Notes: generated from the letters alone by a model not told the origin. A DNA stretch of 64,000 nt from Rhabdobacter roseus (GCF_014202275.1 NZ_JACHGF010000003.1:1-64000); one strand, 5' to 3'; counted from the first letter of the stretch, positions 26,917 to 35,950 are shown. Made by a program: numbers and translations.

Positions 26917-27333
26917 TTATCCGTAAAACTCCACAAAGTTTTTGGGTGTTTCGATCAGCTTGATGTAGTGCAGCTGGGCGTTCGGAGCCGCCGTCCCGAT
27001 GGCGGGGGCCAGGAGCTTCCATATTTCCAGGACGAAGATCTCGCAGGAGGCCATCTTGCCCTGCATAAAATCCACGTCCAGGTTTAGGTTTTTGTGATCT
27101 ACCTTGTCGATCAGCTCGCGCTTGATAATATCACCAAGTACCTTTAAATCAATCACAAAGCCTGTTTCGGGATCGGGCACCCCCTTTACCGTAACCAAAA
27201 TCTCGAAGTTGTGGCCGTGGTAGTTTATATTGGCGCAGGGTCCGAACACCTCCTGATTTCTCTCCTCCGACCAGTTAGGGTTGTAGAGCCGGTGCGCCGC
27301 GTTGAAATGTTCTTTCCTGGTTACGTAAATCAT
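26917..27333 (-). CDS. queD: 6-carboxytetrahydropterin synthase / 6-pyruvoyltetrahydropterin synthase family
   Basis: The 138-residue protein has the PTPS fold signatures: FNAAHRL with the first zinc His, FGPCANINYHGHNF with the other zinc His pair and a Cys, GFVIDLKVLGDIIKREL, a VDHKNLN motif and a final YIKLIETPKNFVEFYG. The Cys-to-HGH spacing (CxxxxxHGH) resembles the PTPS type more than the short QueD form (CxxxHGH). In bacteria the usual role is the queuosine pathway, converting dihydroneopterin triphosphate. It lies 29 bases upstream of the membrane-protein gene and on the same strand. Confidence 0.85.
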   Translation of the reverse strand: MIYVTRKEHFNAAHRLYNPNWSEERNQEVFGPCANINYHGHNFEILVTVKGVPDPETGFVIDLKVLGDIIKRELIDKVDHKNLNLDVDFMQGKMASCEIFVLEIWKLLAPAIGTAAPNAQLHYIKLIETPKNFVEFYG

Positions 27334-27549
27334 ACTATTTTCTGAATAATTCTGCTACAAAATTACAGCTTGTCTTGGTAGTTTGGTAGCTATTCGGCAC
27401 TTTGGCTAAAAAAAATCCTACTTTCATAGGTAGTCCATCGGGGCTGCATCCGGGTATTTATTTTACCTTTACTTTTTTTAAATCCTGTCTTTCGAACTAT
27501 TCAGAGCCAGGCAGGGTCTACCTACCACAAGCACGAAACGCCTACGATT

Positions 27550-28515
27550 ATGATCATTGTTACGGGTGCTGCCGGGTTCATTGGCAGCTGTCTTATTAGT
27601 CAACTCAACCAGGAAGGCTTCACGCATCTCATTGCCGTGGACGACTTCGCCCAGCTCCAGAAGCTGGATAATCTCACCGGGAAAACCATTCAGGAGCGCG
27701 TAGAGCGCAGCGAATTTTTCACCTGGCTGGACCAAAATCACGCCGACGTGGAGTTTATCTTCCACATTGGTGCCCGCACCGACACCACGGAGTTTGACCG
27801 TGAAATTTTTGAAAAATTAAATATTCAGTATTCCAAAGACATCTGGAACAAGTGCATCGAGTACCAGATCCCGCTCGTATACGCTTCCTCGGCGGCTACT
27901 TACGGGCTGGGCGAACAAGGCTACGACGACGATGAGTCCAAAATTGCGCAGCTAAAACCGCTCAACCCCTACGGCGACTCCAAAAACGATTTCGACATTT
28001 GGGCGCTGGAGCAAGAGAAGAAGCCTTTCTTCTGGGTAGGGTTGAAATTCTTTAACGTATACGGCCCCAACGAGTACCACAAAGGCCGGATGGCGTCGGT
28101 GATTTTCCACGCCTACCACCAGATCCAAAAGACCGGCCAGATGAAGCTTTTCCGCTCCCACAACCCCGACTTCAAGGATGGCGAGCAAATGCGGGATTTT
28201 ATTTACGTCAAAGACCTCATCGACGTCTGCCTGTTTTTTATGCACCACCGCCAAGACGCCGGCATCTATAACCTCGGCAGCGGCCAGGCGCGCACCTTCT
28301 TGGATCTGGTGACGAATACCTTCCGGGCCATGGACGTAGAACCAGACATCTCGTTTGTGGATACCCCCGCCGATATTCGGGATAAGTACCAGTACTTTAC
28401 GCAGGCCGCCATGGGCAAGCTGCGCTCCGTAGGGTACACGAAGCCCTTCCATACGCTGGAGGAAGGCATCGAAGACTACGTAAAGAACTACCTGATCCCC
28501 GGGAAGTACTTTTAA
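27550..28515 (+). CDS. hldD: ADP-L-glycero-D-manno-heptose 6-epimerase
   Basis: The 321-residue short-chain dehydrogenase-type protein begins with the NAD(P) motif VTGAAGFIGS. It has HIGARTDTTEFD, YASSAATYG and the catalytic YGDSKNDFD region (Tyr and Lys), followed by VGLKFFNVYGPNEYHKGRMASV and DFIYVKDL, all typical of HldD/RfaD. It makes the heptose donor for the LPS inner core in the cytoplasm. The ATG at 27550 gives the correct N-terminus directly before the Rossmann motif. The gene diverges from queD. Confidence 0.9.
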   Translation: MIIVTGAAGFIGSCLISQLNQEGFTHLIAVDDFAQLQKLDNLTGKTIQERVERSEFFTWLDQNHADVEFIFHIGARTDTTEFDREIFEKLNIQYSKDIWNKCIEYQIPLVYASSAATYGLGEQGYDDDESKIAQLKPLNPYGDSKNDFDIWALEQEKKPFFWVGLKFFNVYGPNEYHKGRMASVIFHAYHQIQKTGQMKLFRSHNPDFKDGEQMRDFIYVKDLIDVCLFFMHHRQDAGIYNLGSGQARTFLDLVTNTFRAMDVEPDISFVDTPADIRDKYQYFTQAAMGKLRSVGYTKPFHTLEEGIEDYVKNYLIPGKYF

Positions 28516-28568
28516 AGCTGTCCTGGCTTTGCTCGGTACTTGTAGCTTAACTATTCGGATTTTTTGTA

Positions 28569-28576
28569 TATTTTTG
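28569..28576 (+). promoter_or_regulatory. Candidate -7 box for sufB
   Basis: TATTTTTG fits the Bacteroidota TAnnTTTG consensus and lies 71 bases before the sufB ATG. A matching -33 TTG at the usual distance is not clear. Confidence 0.35.
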
Positions 28577-28646
28577 GGGTCACGATTAAACTCAGAAACC
28601 TTTCGGGGTGTTATGAGTACGTACAAAGTAGCTGACCTACAAGATT

Positions 28647-30092
28647 ATGAGTAAAGAAGCAGAATTATTAGAAGAAATCACCAGTTCGGAATATAAATAT
28701 GGCTTCATTACGGACATTGAGGCGGACGAAGCCCCTCCCGGTCTGAGTGAAGATATAGTGCGATTCATCTCAGCCAAAAAGGAAGAACCCGAATGGATGC
28801 TGGAATGGCGCCTGAAGGCGTACCGGGCCTGGATCAAAACCACGGAGCCTACCTGGCCGAATGTCTCGTACCCCAAGATTGACTTCCAGGCCATTAAGTA
28901 CTATTCGGCCCCGAAGAAAAAGAAAAAAGTAGAAAGCCTGGACGACGTCGATCCCGAGCTGCGCAATACCTTTGAGCGGCTGGGGATTTCGCTGGACGAG
29001 CAAAAACGCCTGTCGGGTGTGGCCGTCGACGCCGTCATGGACTCCGAGTCGGTCTTCACAACCTTCAAGGGATCGCTCAAAGAAAAAGGAATCATTTTCA
29101 GTTCCATCAGCGAGGCCATCCGGGAGCATCCGGAGCTGGTAAAGAAGTACCTGGGCTCGGTAGTACCACCCCGGGACAATTTCTACGCCGCCCTGAATTC
29201 GGCCGTTTTTTCGGACGGTTCGTTTGTGTACATTCCCAAAGGAGTACGCTGCCCGATGGAGCTCTCGACCTACTTCCGGATCAACGCCGCCGGGACGGGT
29301 CAGTTTGAGCGGACGCTCATCGTGGCCGACGAAGGCAGCTACGTAAGCTACCTGGAAGGCTGTACCGCCCCCATGCGGGACGAAAACCAGCTTCACGCCG
29401 CCGTGGTGGAGATTTTTACGCACGAGCGGGCCGAAGTAAAGTACTCTACCGTACAAAACTGGTACCCTGGCGACGCCAACGGCAAGGGTGGTATCTATAA
29501 CTTCGTAACCAAGCGCGGCATCTGCGACGGTGCTCATTCCAAAATATCCTGGACGCAGGTTGAAACCGGCTCGGCCATCACCTGGAAGTACCCCTCGGTA
29601 ATCCTGAAGGGCGATCACTCCATCGGTGAGTTTTACTCGGTGGCCGTGACCAACAACATGCAACAGGCCGACACGGGTACCAAGATGATCCATATCGGGA
29701 AGAATACCAAGAGCCGGATTGTGTCCAAAGGCATTTCGGCGGGCAAGAGCCATAACTCCTACCGGGGCCTGGTGCAGGTATTCAAGCGGTCCGAAAACGC
29801 CCGTAATTTCTCCCAGTGTGACTCGCTGCTGCTGGGCGATAAGTGCGGGGCGCACACGTTTCCCTACATTGAAGTAAACAACCCCTCAGCCACCGTCGAA
29901 CACGAGGCCACTACCTCCAAAATCGGCGAGGATATCCTGTTCTACTGCAACCAGCGCGGTATTCCCAGCGAACAAGCCGTGGCGCTCATCGTGAACGGCT
30001 ACGCCAAGGAGGTACTTAACCAGCTGCCGATGGAGTTTGCGGTAGAAGCCCAGAAGCTCCTCGAAATCAGCCTGGAAGGTAGCGTAGGCTAG
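28647..30092 (+). CDS. sufB: Fe-S cluster assembly protein SufB
   Basis: The 481-residue protein is full length for SufB. The sequence has [41 protein letters not shown] and [19 protein letters not shown] in the beta-helical core. The conserved [33 protein letters not shown] with the key Cys and His lies near residues 395-425. SufB is the scaffold of the SUF complex with SufC and SufD and builds Fe-S clusters in the cytoplasm. No sufC, sufD or sufS follows: the next gene is a DUF3299 protein after a terminator, so sufB here stands apart from the rest of any suf operon. Confidence 0.95.
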   Translation: MSKEAELLEEITSSEYKYGFITDIEADEAPPGLSEDIVRFISAKKEEPEWMLEWRLKAYRAWIKTTEPTWPNVSYPKIDFQAIKYYSAPKKKKKVESLDDVDPELRNTFERLGISLDEQKRLSGVAVDAVMDSESVFTTFKGSLKEKGIIFSSISEAIREHPELVKKYLGSVVPPRDNFYAALNSAVFSDGSFVYIPKGVRCPMELSTYFRINAAGTGQFERTLIVADEGSYVSYLEGCTAPMRDENQLHAAVVEIFTHERAEVKYSTVQNWYPGDANGKGGIYNFVTKRGICDGAHSKISWTQVETGSAITWKYPSVILKGDHSIGEFYSVAVTNNMQQADTGTKMIHIGKNTKSRIVSKGISAGKSHNSYRGLVQVFKRSENARNFSQCDSLLLGDKCGAHTFPYIEVNNPSATVEHEATTSKIGEDILFYCNQRGIPSEQAVALIVNGYAKEVLNQLPMEFAVEAQKLLEISLEGSVG

Positions 30093-30117
30093 TTTGGCAC
30101 GCATACTTTTTTGTAAA

Positions 30118-30152
30118 GAAATCCTCTGCTCCGGCGGAGGATTTCTTTTTTT
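30118..30152 (+). terminator. Rho-independent terminator after sufB
   Basis: GAAATCCTC at 30118-30126 pairs with GAGGATTTC at 30137-30145, followed by a run of T. It lies 25 bases after the sufB stop and ends the transcript before the DUF3299 gene. Confidence 0.85.
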
Positions 30153-30186
30153 ACGCTCCTTTACCAAGGTACTTTATGCAACTTCA

Positions 30187-30216
30187 TTGCAAATGGTAAA
30201 ATAACTTTTTATTTTG
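30187..30216 (+). promoter_or_regulatory. Candidate promoter of the DUF3299 gene
   Basis: TTG at 30187-30189 is followed after 20 bases by TATTTTG at 30210-30216, one base short of TAnnTTTG. The ATG at 30243 lies 26 bases further on. Confidence 0.4.
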
Positions 30217-30242
30217 CATCGTTGTTGCACAAAATAGTTGCT

Positions 30243-30746
30243 ATGAAGTACCTCCGTCCTTTTGTTCTGGCGAGTCTAGCCGTGATGTCACTGGCGTTTG
30301 TCTCCGCTCGTCCGGGTACCTTTGAGCCACGTCTGGCCGAGCGCGGCCCGGCCGAGCCACGTCTGGCTGAGCCGCTGCTAATTACCTGGAAAGACCTGAC
30401 CGACGTCCGTTTTAAGAAGAAATGGAACGACGACATAGGCATGTACTTCCTCTACCCTACCTTCGGCCCGGCGGTCAAAAACCTGGAAGGCAAAAAGGTG
30501 ATCCTGCGGGGGTACATGATCCCGATGACGGCCGACGGCGAAATGTTGGTAATCTCGCAGCAGCCCATGGCCATGTGCTTCTTTTGCGGCGGGTCCGGGC
30601 CCGAATCCATCGCACAGGTTAAGCTCAGCAAGCCGCACCGCTTCAAGGTAGACCAGGTAGCTACGATCCAGGGTACTTTGCGGCTCAACGCCACCAACAT
30701 CGACGAGCTCAACTACATCCTGGACCAGGCCAGCGTGTTGCAGTAG
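30243..30746 (+). CDS. DUF3299 family protein, exported
   Basis: The ATG at 30243 gives a signal peptide (MKYLRPFVLASLAVMSLAFVSA). The mature protein of about 145 residues has ITWKDLTDVRFKKKW, a central GKKVILRGYMIPM and MAMCFFCGGSGPESIAQV, which are marks of the DUF3299 family. The CFFCGG pair could bind metal. A short tandem duplication (EPRLAE ... AEPRLAE) lies just after the signal peptide. Members are periplasmic and often sit near metal or redox genes, but no function is known. It is preceded by a terminator and its own candidate promoter. Confidence 0.75.
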   Translation: MKYLRPFVLASLAVMSLAFVSARPGTFEPRLAERGPAEPRLAEPLLITWKDLTDVRFKKKWNDDIGMYFLYPTFGPAVKNLEGKKVILRGYMIPMTADGEMLVISQQPMAMCFFCGGSGPESIAQVKLSKPHRFKVDQVATIQGTLRLNATNIDELNYILDQASVLQ

Positions 30747-30944
30747 CCACCCGGCTCGATTTTCCAACCGATCTTTTTAGTAGTAACCAGTACCTGGGTG
30801 CTCCGCGTCAAAGGTACTTCCCTGGCGGGCAGGGGTACTTGGGCGGCTAAATACTTATCCGTTCTGACTGTTGCTTATCTATTTTTCGGGCCCAAAATCA
30901 CCCAAATTTTAGTATTATTGTAGATTCTGACGCAATAATACCGC

Positions 30945-33176
30945 ATGAACCACATTCCCCATCTGATCGTTGACCTGGCCCTGATCCTGGGAGCCGCCGG
31001 TATAACGACCATTCTTTTTAAGCGCTTAAAACAACCTCTGGTACTCGGGTACTTGCTGGCCGGCTTGCTGGTGGGGCCCAACTTTCCGCTTTTTCCCTCC
31101 GTCGTCGAGACCGAATCCATCCAGATCTGGGCCGAAATAGGCGTTATCTTTCTGCTCTTCAACCTGGGGCTGGAGTTCAGCTTCAAGAAGCTCGTTAAAG
31201 TAGGGAGTACCGCCGCCATCAGCGGGTTATTCGAGGTATCTTTCATGCTGCTGAGCGGCTATACGGCGGGGCAGCTCATGGGCTGGAGCCACCTGGACAG
31301 CCTCTTTCTGGGCGGGATTATCTCCATTTCTTCCACCACGATCATCATCCGGGCTTTTGAAGAGCTGGGCGTCAAGAGCCAGCAGTTTGCGAGCGTGGTG
31401 ATGGGCATTCTGGTCATTGAGGACCTGGTGGCGGTACTTTTGATGGTCCTGCTTTCTACCCTGGCAGTGAGCCAGCAGTTTGAGGGCATCGAGATGCTGG
31501 CTTCGGTGGCGAAGCTCGTCTTTTTCCTGATCCTGTGGTTTCTGGGCGGCATCTTCATTTTTCCTTCGTTCATCAAGTCTTTTCGGCGCTACATGAACGA
31601 CGAGACCGTTATGATTACGTCCATCGCGCTTTGTTTTTTGATGGTCACCATCGCCACCCAGGCGGGCTTTTCGGCGGCATTGGGGGCGTTTATCATGGGG
31701 TCCATTCTGGCCGAAACTACCCAGGCCGAAAAAATCGAGCACCTGCTCAAGCCCGTCAAGGATCTGTTTGGAGCCATCTTCTTTGTGTCGGTGGGGATGC
31801 TCATCGTCCCGAGCCTGATGGTCCAGTACGCCGTACCGCTGCTGATCCTGGTGGTGGTGGTGATTGTGGGCAAAACGCTCTTTGCCAGCGTGGGCTCCCT
31901 CATTGCGGGCCAGCCGCTCCGCTCGTCCATCCAGGCGGGCCTGAGCTTGTCACAAATCGGGGAATTTTCGTTCATCATCGCCAACTTGGGCATTGCGCTG
32001 CGCGTCACCAGCGACTTCCTCTACCCCATTGCCGTGGGCGTATCGGTGATCACCACCTTCACCACGCCCTACTGCATCAAGGCCGCCGTGCCGCTCTACG
32101 AATGGATCAAAGAACGCATGCCCACCAAGTGGTACAATTTCCTGAACCGATACAGCAACACCACCCAAACCATACGCACTCATAGCCACTGGAACGACGT
32201 CCTGAAAGACTACCTGCAGGTGATTGTGCTGAACTCCGTGGTAATCATCGCGCTGCTGTTACTGGCGTCAAGAGCGCTGCTTCCGCTGGTGCAGCGAAGA
32301 ATGCCCGACCCCCTGCTGGGAGGGGTACTTACGAGTGCGATGGCGCTCCTGGCTATGGCCCCGTTCCTGTGGGCGTTGGTATTCAAGCGGTCGCACCGCA
32401 GCTCCTACAAGGCCCTTTGGATCGACCGGAAGTTCAACCGCGGCCCTCTCTTGCTTCTGGAGCTTTTGCGGGTTACGCTGGCGGTGGTTTTCGTTAGTAT
32501 TTTACTCAGCACTTTCTTTACCGTAAAGATGGCCCTGGTCATCGCCGCGCTTATCATTATTCCTTCCTTTGCGCTATTTTACCAAAAATTACAGCGATTC
32601 TACAACCGCATCGAAACGCGCTTTATCGAAAACCTGAACGCCCGGGAGCAATCGCAGTCTACCCTTACGCTGCCCCCCTGGGACGCCCACTTAGCTTTTT
32701 TCCAGATCAGCGCCGACTCGCCCCTGATTGGACAATCGTTGCAGGAGCTCAAACTACGCGAAAAGTACGGCATCAACGTGGTGTTGATCGAACGCGGCAG
32801 CAAACGAATTCTGCTCCCCAAACCCACCGACCGCCTCTTTCCCAGCGACCGCATCGAGGTCATCGGCACCGACTCCCAGCTGCAGCGCTTCAAAGACCTG
32901 GTAGAGCAACGCCGCGTCAGTGAGGGCAACAAGTACCTGGGAGAAGAGTCGCCCATAGCGCTGGAACACATCGAGATCCGCGGCGGGCATTCGTTCGTGG
33001 GGAAAAACATCCGGGAAAGCCAGATCCGGGAGCTCACCAACGGGCTGGTGGTAGGTCTGGAGCGCGAAGGACACCGTATTCTCAACCCGGAGTCGTCGGA
33101 GGTTATTCAGGCCGGGGACATCCTCTGGATCGCCGGCCACAAAAAGTACATTCGGGAAGTGTTTCAGGCCAGCTAA
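30945..33176 (+). CDS. CPA2-family cation:proton antiporter with C-terminal TrkA-C domains
   Basis: The 743-residue protein has a Na+/H+ exchanger domain of about 12 segments at residues 1-380 (LKQPLVLGYLLAGLLVGPNFP, SSTTIIIRAFEELGVK, LGAFIMGSILAET). A further hydrophobic region follows at residues 430-545. Two RCK_C/TrkA-C ligand-binding modules end the protein: residues 580-660 (LIGQSLQELKLREKYGINVV) and residues 670-743 (GKNIRESQIRELTNGLVVGL). It is a KefB-type potassium or sodium/proton antiporter in the inner membrane. The nucleotide-binding TrkA-N domain of KefB/KefC is missing, with the second hydrophobic region in its place. Confidence 0.85.
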   Translation: MNHIPHLIVDLALILGAAGITTILFKRLKQPLVLGYLLAGLLVGPNFPLFPSVVETESIQIWAEIGVIFLLFNLGLEFSFKKLVKVGSTAAISGLFEVSFMLLSGYTAGQLMGWSHLDSLFLGGIISISSTTIIIRAFEELGVKSQQFASVVMGILVIEDLVAVLLMVLLSTLAVSQQFEGIEMLASVAKLVFFLILWFLGGIFIFPSFIKSFRRYMNDETVMITSIALCFLMVTIATQAGFSAALGAFIMGSILAETTQAEKIEHLLKPVKDLFGAIFFVSVGMLIVPSLMVQYAVPLLILVVVVIVGKTLFASVGSLIAGQPLRSSIQAGLSLSQIGEFSFIIANLGIALRVTSDFLYPIAVGVSVITTFTTPYCIKAAVPLYEWIKERMPTKWYNFLNRYSNTTQTIRTHSHWNDVLKDYLQVIVLNSVVIIALLLLASRALLPLVQRRMPDPLLGGVLTSAMALLAMAPFLWALVFKRSHRSSYKALWIDRKFNRGPLLLLELLRVTLAVVFVSILLSTFFTVKMALVIAALIIIPSFALFYQKLQRFYNRIETRFIENLNAREQSQSTLTLPPWDAHLAFFQISADSPLIGQSLQELKLREKYGINVVLIERGSKRILLPKPTDRLFPSDRIEVIGTDSQLQRFKDLVEQRRVSEGNKYLGEESPIALEHIEIRGGHSFVGKNIRESQIRELTNGLVVGLEREGHRILNPESSEVIQAGDILWIAGHKKYIREVFQAS

Positions 33177-33254
33177 GGTACCTGCTTTTTTGCAGGGGTA
33201 CTTGGGCCAAGTACCTGGCAAAACGGCCCGCGAAGTACTTGAGCCCAAGTACCT
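33177..33254. repeat. Cluster of five RGTACY motifs as inverted pairs between convergent genes
   Basis: Five motifs lie in under 80 bases between the stop codons of the antiporter and the PLP enzyme. GGTACTTGG and CCAAGTACC form a palindrome around a single G (about 33198-33216). Next to it GTACTTG-AGCC-CAAGTAC forms a second hairpin (about 33235-33252). The first motif pairs imperfectly through CCTGC and GCAGG around a T run. The hairpins may serve as terminators for both strands. Confidence 0.75.
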
Positions 33255-34160
33255 TTACAAGCCCGGCAAGCGCCCCTGCAGCCCGCCCGTATGCACCGCC
33301 ACCAGGGTACTTCCGGCGGGAAAGTACCCTTTTTGAAGGAGGTCGTACAGGCCAAAAAAGAGCTTGCCGGTATAGACCTGCTCGAGCAGAATGCCGTGCT
33401 CCTGCTCAAACTTTTGGATGAATGCGAGGAGCTGCGGACTATGACGCCCGTAGCCGCCCTGGTGGTACTCCGTAAAAAGCTGCAAGGTACCTACGCACGT
33501 TTCCGGCGGAAGAAGCTCTTCTATTTCTTTTTCCAAAAAATGACCTCCCTTCAACGCGGAAAAAGCCAGTACCTGCGCTCCGGCCGATAGGATGCCCGCC
33601 GCCGTGCCGCCCGTGCCGGCAGCTACCGCGTAGTAGATGGGCCGATAGCCCAGCTGCGCTTCCGTTTCCTGCACCAGCTCCCGTACGCCCGGCAACGCCA
33701 GCGATGTAGTACCTCCTTCGGGTACTACCAGCGTGGCCCGGAAGGTACTTTGAAGCTGCTGCAGGTAGGCCGGGTCGTGGCGTTGGCGGTAGTGCTCGCG
33801 GCTCACAAAATGCAGCTCCATGCCCTGTTCGCGGCAAAAACGAAGGGTACTTGTCTCGCGCGCGGGGTGGGCGTACTCTTCTCCGCGTACAATACCCACG
33901 GTAGGTACTTGTAGCGCCGCACCGGCGGCAGCCAGGGCATAGAGATGGTTGGAGTGGGCTCCGCCAAACGTGAGCAGCCGCGGCGAGTCCGCCGGATCGA
34001 GGCTTTGCAGGAGGTACTTGAGTTTCCTCCATTTGTTGCCCGAAACCGTGGGGTGAAGCAGGTCGTCGCGCTTCACGAACAGCTGAACGCCCGCCCGCTC
34101 CGTAACGGCGTCGGACACGGCCTGCAACGGGCTGGGCTTGGGGCAAAACGGTAAGTCCAC
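33255..34160 (-). CDS. PLP-dependent 1-aminocyclopropane-1-carboxylate deaminase / D-cysteine desulfhydrase family protein
   Basis: The 301-residue protein has FVKRDDLLHPTVSGNKWRKL near residue 30, with the Lys that binds pyridoxal phosphate. LLTFGGAHSNHLYALA near 60 and AVAAGTGGTAAGI near 185 form the phosphate-binding loop. These match the fold type II group that includes ACC deaminase and D-cysteine desulfhydrase. Which reaction it performs cannot be read from sequence alone. The gene converges with the antiporter and diverges from the pseudouridine synthase gene. It is especially rich in RGTACY motifs. Confidence 0.8.
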   Translation of the reverse strand: MDLPFCPKPSPLQAVSDAVTERAGVQLFVKRDDLLHPTVSGNKWRKLKYLLQSLDPADSPRLLTFGGAHSNHLYALAAAGAALQVPTVGIVRGEEYAHPARETSTLRFCREQGMELHFVSREHYRQRHDPAYLQQLQSTFRATLVVPEGGTTSLALPGVRELVQETEAQLGYRPIYYAVAAGTGGTAAGILSAGAQVLAFSALKGGHFLEKEIEELLPPETCVGTLQLFTEYHQGGYGRHSPQLLAFIQKFEQEHGILLEQVYTGKLFFGLYDLLQKGYFPAGSTLVAVHTGGLQGRLPGL

Positions 34161-34171
34161 GTATTTTTTGG

Positions 34172-34179
34172 TATTTTTG
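34172..34179 (+). promoter_or_regulatory. Candidate -7 box of the pseudouridine synthase gene
   Basis: TATTTTTG matches TAnnTTTG and would place the transcript start near 34186, just before the leader hairpin at 34197. No -33 TTG is seen at the normal distance. Confidence 0.35.
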
Positions 34180-34196
34180 CCAAAAGTACACTACTT

Positions 34197-34220
34197 ACCC
34201 ATAGAAGCTATGGGTTTTTT
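34197..34220 (+). terminator. Leader hairpin with T run before the pseudouridine synthase gene
   Basis: ACCCATAG and CTATGGGT form an 8-bp stem with a 3-base loop, directly followed by a run of T. It sits 18 bases before the ATG at 34238 and after the candidate promoter, so it could act as an attenuator. It is too far on the wrong side of the PLP gene start to be that gene's terminator. Confidence 0.5.
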
Positions 34221-34237
34221 ACCATTTCATTCAGCGC

Positions 34238-35269
34238 ATGACCCAGGAAGAGTTAGACCCCATTGAAGACGAGGAAGATCTGTACGAGCACTACCGGTTG
34301 GTGGTGGATAAAGGGCAGGGACCGATGCGGCTCGACAAGTACCTGAGCACGCACGTGCCCAACGCCACGCGCACCAAAATCCAGAACGGCATCGACGCGG
34401 AGGCCATCCGGGTCAACGACAAACCCACCAAGGCCAGCTACAAAATAAAGCCCTTCGACGTGCTTACGCTCTCGCTGCCCGAGCCCCCGCGCGACACCCA
34501 GGTACTTCCCGAAAACCTGCCGCTGGATATTCGCTACGAAGACGACGAACTGCTCATCATCAACAAGCCGCCGGGCATGGTGGTACACCCGGCTTACGGC
34601 AACTGGAGCGGCACGCTCGTGAACGGGCTGGTGTACCATTTTCAGCAACTTCCTACCGCGCGCAACGGCGAGATCCGGCCCGGCCTGGTGCACCGCATCG
34701 ACAAGGATACCTCCGGGCTGCTGGTAGTTGCCAAAACCGAATACGCCATGACGCACCTGGCCCGGCAGTTCTTCGACCACAGCATTGAGCGTACCTACTA
34801 CGCACTGGTGTGGGGGGTACCTAAGGCCGAGAAGGGTACCATCACGGGGCACATTGGCCGCAGCGCCAAAGACCGGCGCGTGATGGCTGTCTTTCCCGAC
34901 GGCAGCCAGGGCAAGCAGGCCGTGACGCACTACGAGGTACTGCTGCCGCTGCGTTACGTATCGCTCATCAAGTGTAAGCTCGAAACCGGCCGCACGCACC
35001 AGATCCGGGCGCACATGCAGTACCTGGGGCACCCGCTTTTTCATGATACCACCTACGGCGGCCACCGCATCTTGCGCGGTACCACCAGCGGCAGCTACAA
35101 GGCCTTCGTCGAAAATTGCTTCCGGCTCATGCCCCGGCAGGCGCTGCACGCCCGCTCGCTGGGCTTTGTGCACCCGCGTACCAAAGAGTGGATGCAGTTT
35201 GAGAGCCCACTGCCGGAGGATTTCCAGCAGGTACTTGAAAAGTGGGACCAGTATGTAAAGTACCAGTGA
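34238..35269 (+). CDS. RluA-family 23S rRNA pseudouridine synthase
   Basis: The 343-residue protein has an N-terminal S4 RNA-binding domain (residues 25-85, MRLDKYLSTHVPNATRTKIQ). The RluA catalytic domain follows, with the active-site motif GLVHRIDKDTSGLLVVAK near residue 150 (catalytic Asp) and GRTHQIRAHMQYLGHPL near residue 250. S4 plus RluA is the RluD/RluC layout, modifying uridines in 23S rRNA. RluD is the most likely equivalent given the size and motifs. A short acidic N-terminal extension precedes the S4 domain, as in many Bacteroidota. Confidence 0.9.
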   Translation: MTQEELDPIEDEEDLYEHYRLVVDKGQGPMRLDKYLSTHVPNATRTKIQNGIDAEAIRVNDKPTKASYKIKPFDVLTLSLPEPPRDTQVLPENLPLDIRYEDDELLIINKPPGMVVHPAYGNWSGTLVNGLVYHFQQLPTARNGEIRPGLVHRIDKDTSGLLVVAKTEYAMTHLARQFFDHSIERTYYALVWGVPKAEKGTITGHIGRSAKDRRVMAVFPDGSQGKQAVTHYEVLLPLRYVSLIKCKLETGRTHQIRAHMQYLGHPLFHDTTYGGHRILRGTTSGSYKAFVENCFRLMPRQALHARSLGFVHPRTKEWMQFESPLPEDFQQVLEKWDQYVKYQ

Positions 35270-35388
35270 AAGTACCCCAAAAAACGGCCAACAAATTCAC
35301 GCAGTAGTAGTAGTATCCGGGTATTCAGGTACTTTCTATAGAAATACACTACTCTGAACCCTGATCGACTCTTTATTATCATTACACT

Positions 35389-35832
35389 ATGACCCTGACA
35401 ACCCGCCCCGGAACGCCGGAAGACACCCCGGCCCTCTTTGAACTTGTGAAGGAACTGGCCATTTATGAAAAAGCACTTGACCAGGTGACGAATACGCTGG
35501 ACCGACTGAATCGGGATTACGAAGAAAAACTATTTGATTTTTTTGTGGCCGAAGCCGACGGGAAAATCGTGGGGATTTCGCTGTACTACTTCCGCTACTC
35601 GACCTGGAAAGGCAAGCGCCTCTACATGGAAGACATCATCGTGACGGAAAGTATGCGGGGCAACGGCATCGGAAAGCTGCTCTTCGACGCCACCGTACAG
35701 GCCGCCCGCGACACCGGCTGCACCGGCATGATGTGGCAGGTACTGGATTGGAATACCTCCGCCCACGGCTTTTATAGAAAGTACGGTACCCGCTTCGACG
35801 ACGAGTGGATCAACTGCCACCTCGACTTTTAA
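35389..35832 (+). CDS. GNAT family N-acetyltransferase
   Basis: The 147-residue protein is a complete GNAT fold. The N-terminus TTRPGTPEDTPALFELVKELAIYEK is typical of the spermidine/diamine-acetyltransferase-like group. LYMEDIIVTESMRGNGIGKLLFDATVQAA contains the acetyl-CoA loop (RxxGxGxxL). The C-terminus has WQVLDWNTSAHGFYRKYG. Similar proteins are annotated as SSAT2-like acetyltransferases, but the substrate is open. It lies 119 bases after the pseudouridine synthase gene and ends before a shared terminator. Confidence 0.85.
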   Translation: MTLTTRPGTPEDTPALFELVKELAIYEKALDQVTNTLDRLNRDYEEKLFDFFVAEADGKIVGISLYYFRYSTWKGKRLYMEDIIVTESMRGNGIGKLLFDATVQAARDTGCTGMMWQVLDWNTSAHGFYRKYGTRFDDEWINCHLDF

Positions 35833-35918
35833 GTAGCAAGGGGCATAGGGCTAAGGGCATGAAGCCGTATCTTTATGACCCGCGTTTGCTTCTACTAAAA
35901 CATATTTCCCGTTAACAA

Positions 35919-35950
35919 GAAAACCCCGCTTCCTACGAGGCGGGGTTTTC
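35919..35950. terminator. Bidirectional rho-independent terminator
   Basis: GAAAACCCCGC at 35919-35929 pairs with GCGGGGTTTTC at 35940-35950. The A and T runs on the two sides allow use in both directions, for the GNAT gene on the plus strand and the giant gene on the minus strand. Confidence 0.85.

Noticed and set aside
26888-27022. N-terminal extension of the GT-C-like protein
   Set aside because: The extra 45 residues overlap queD and have no membrane character. The ATG at 26887 directly precedes the first hydrophobic segment.
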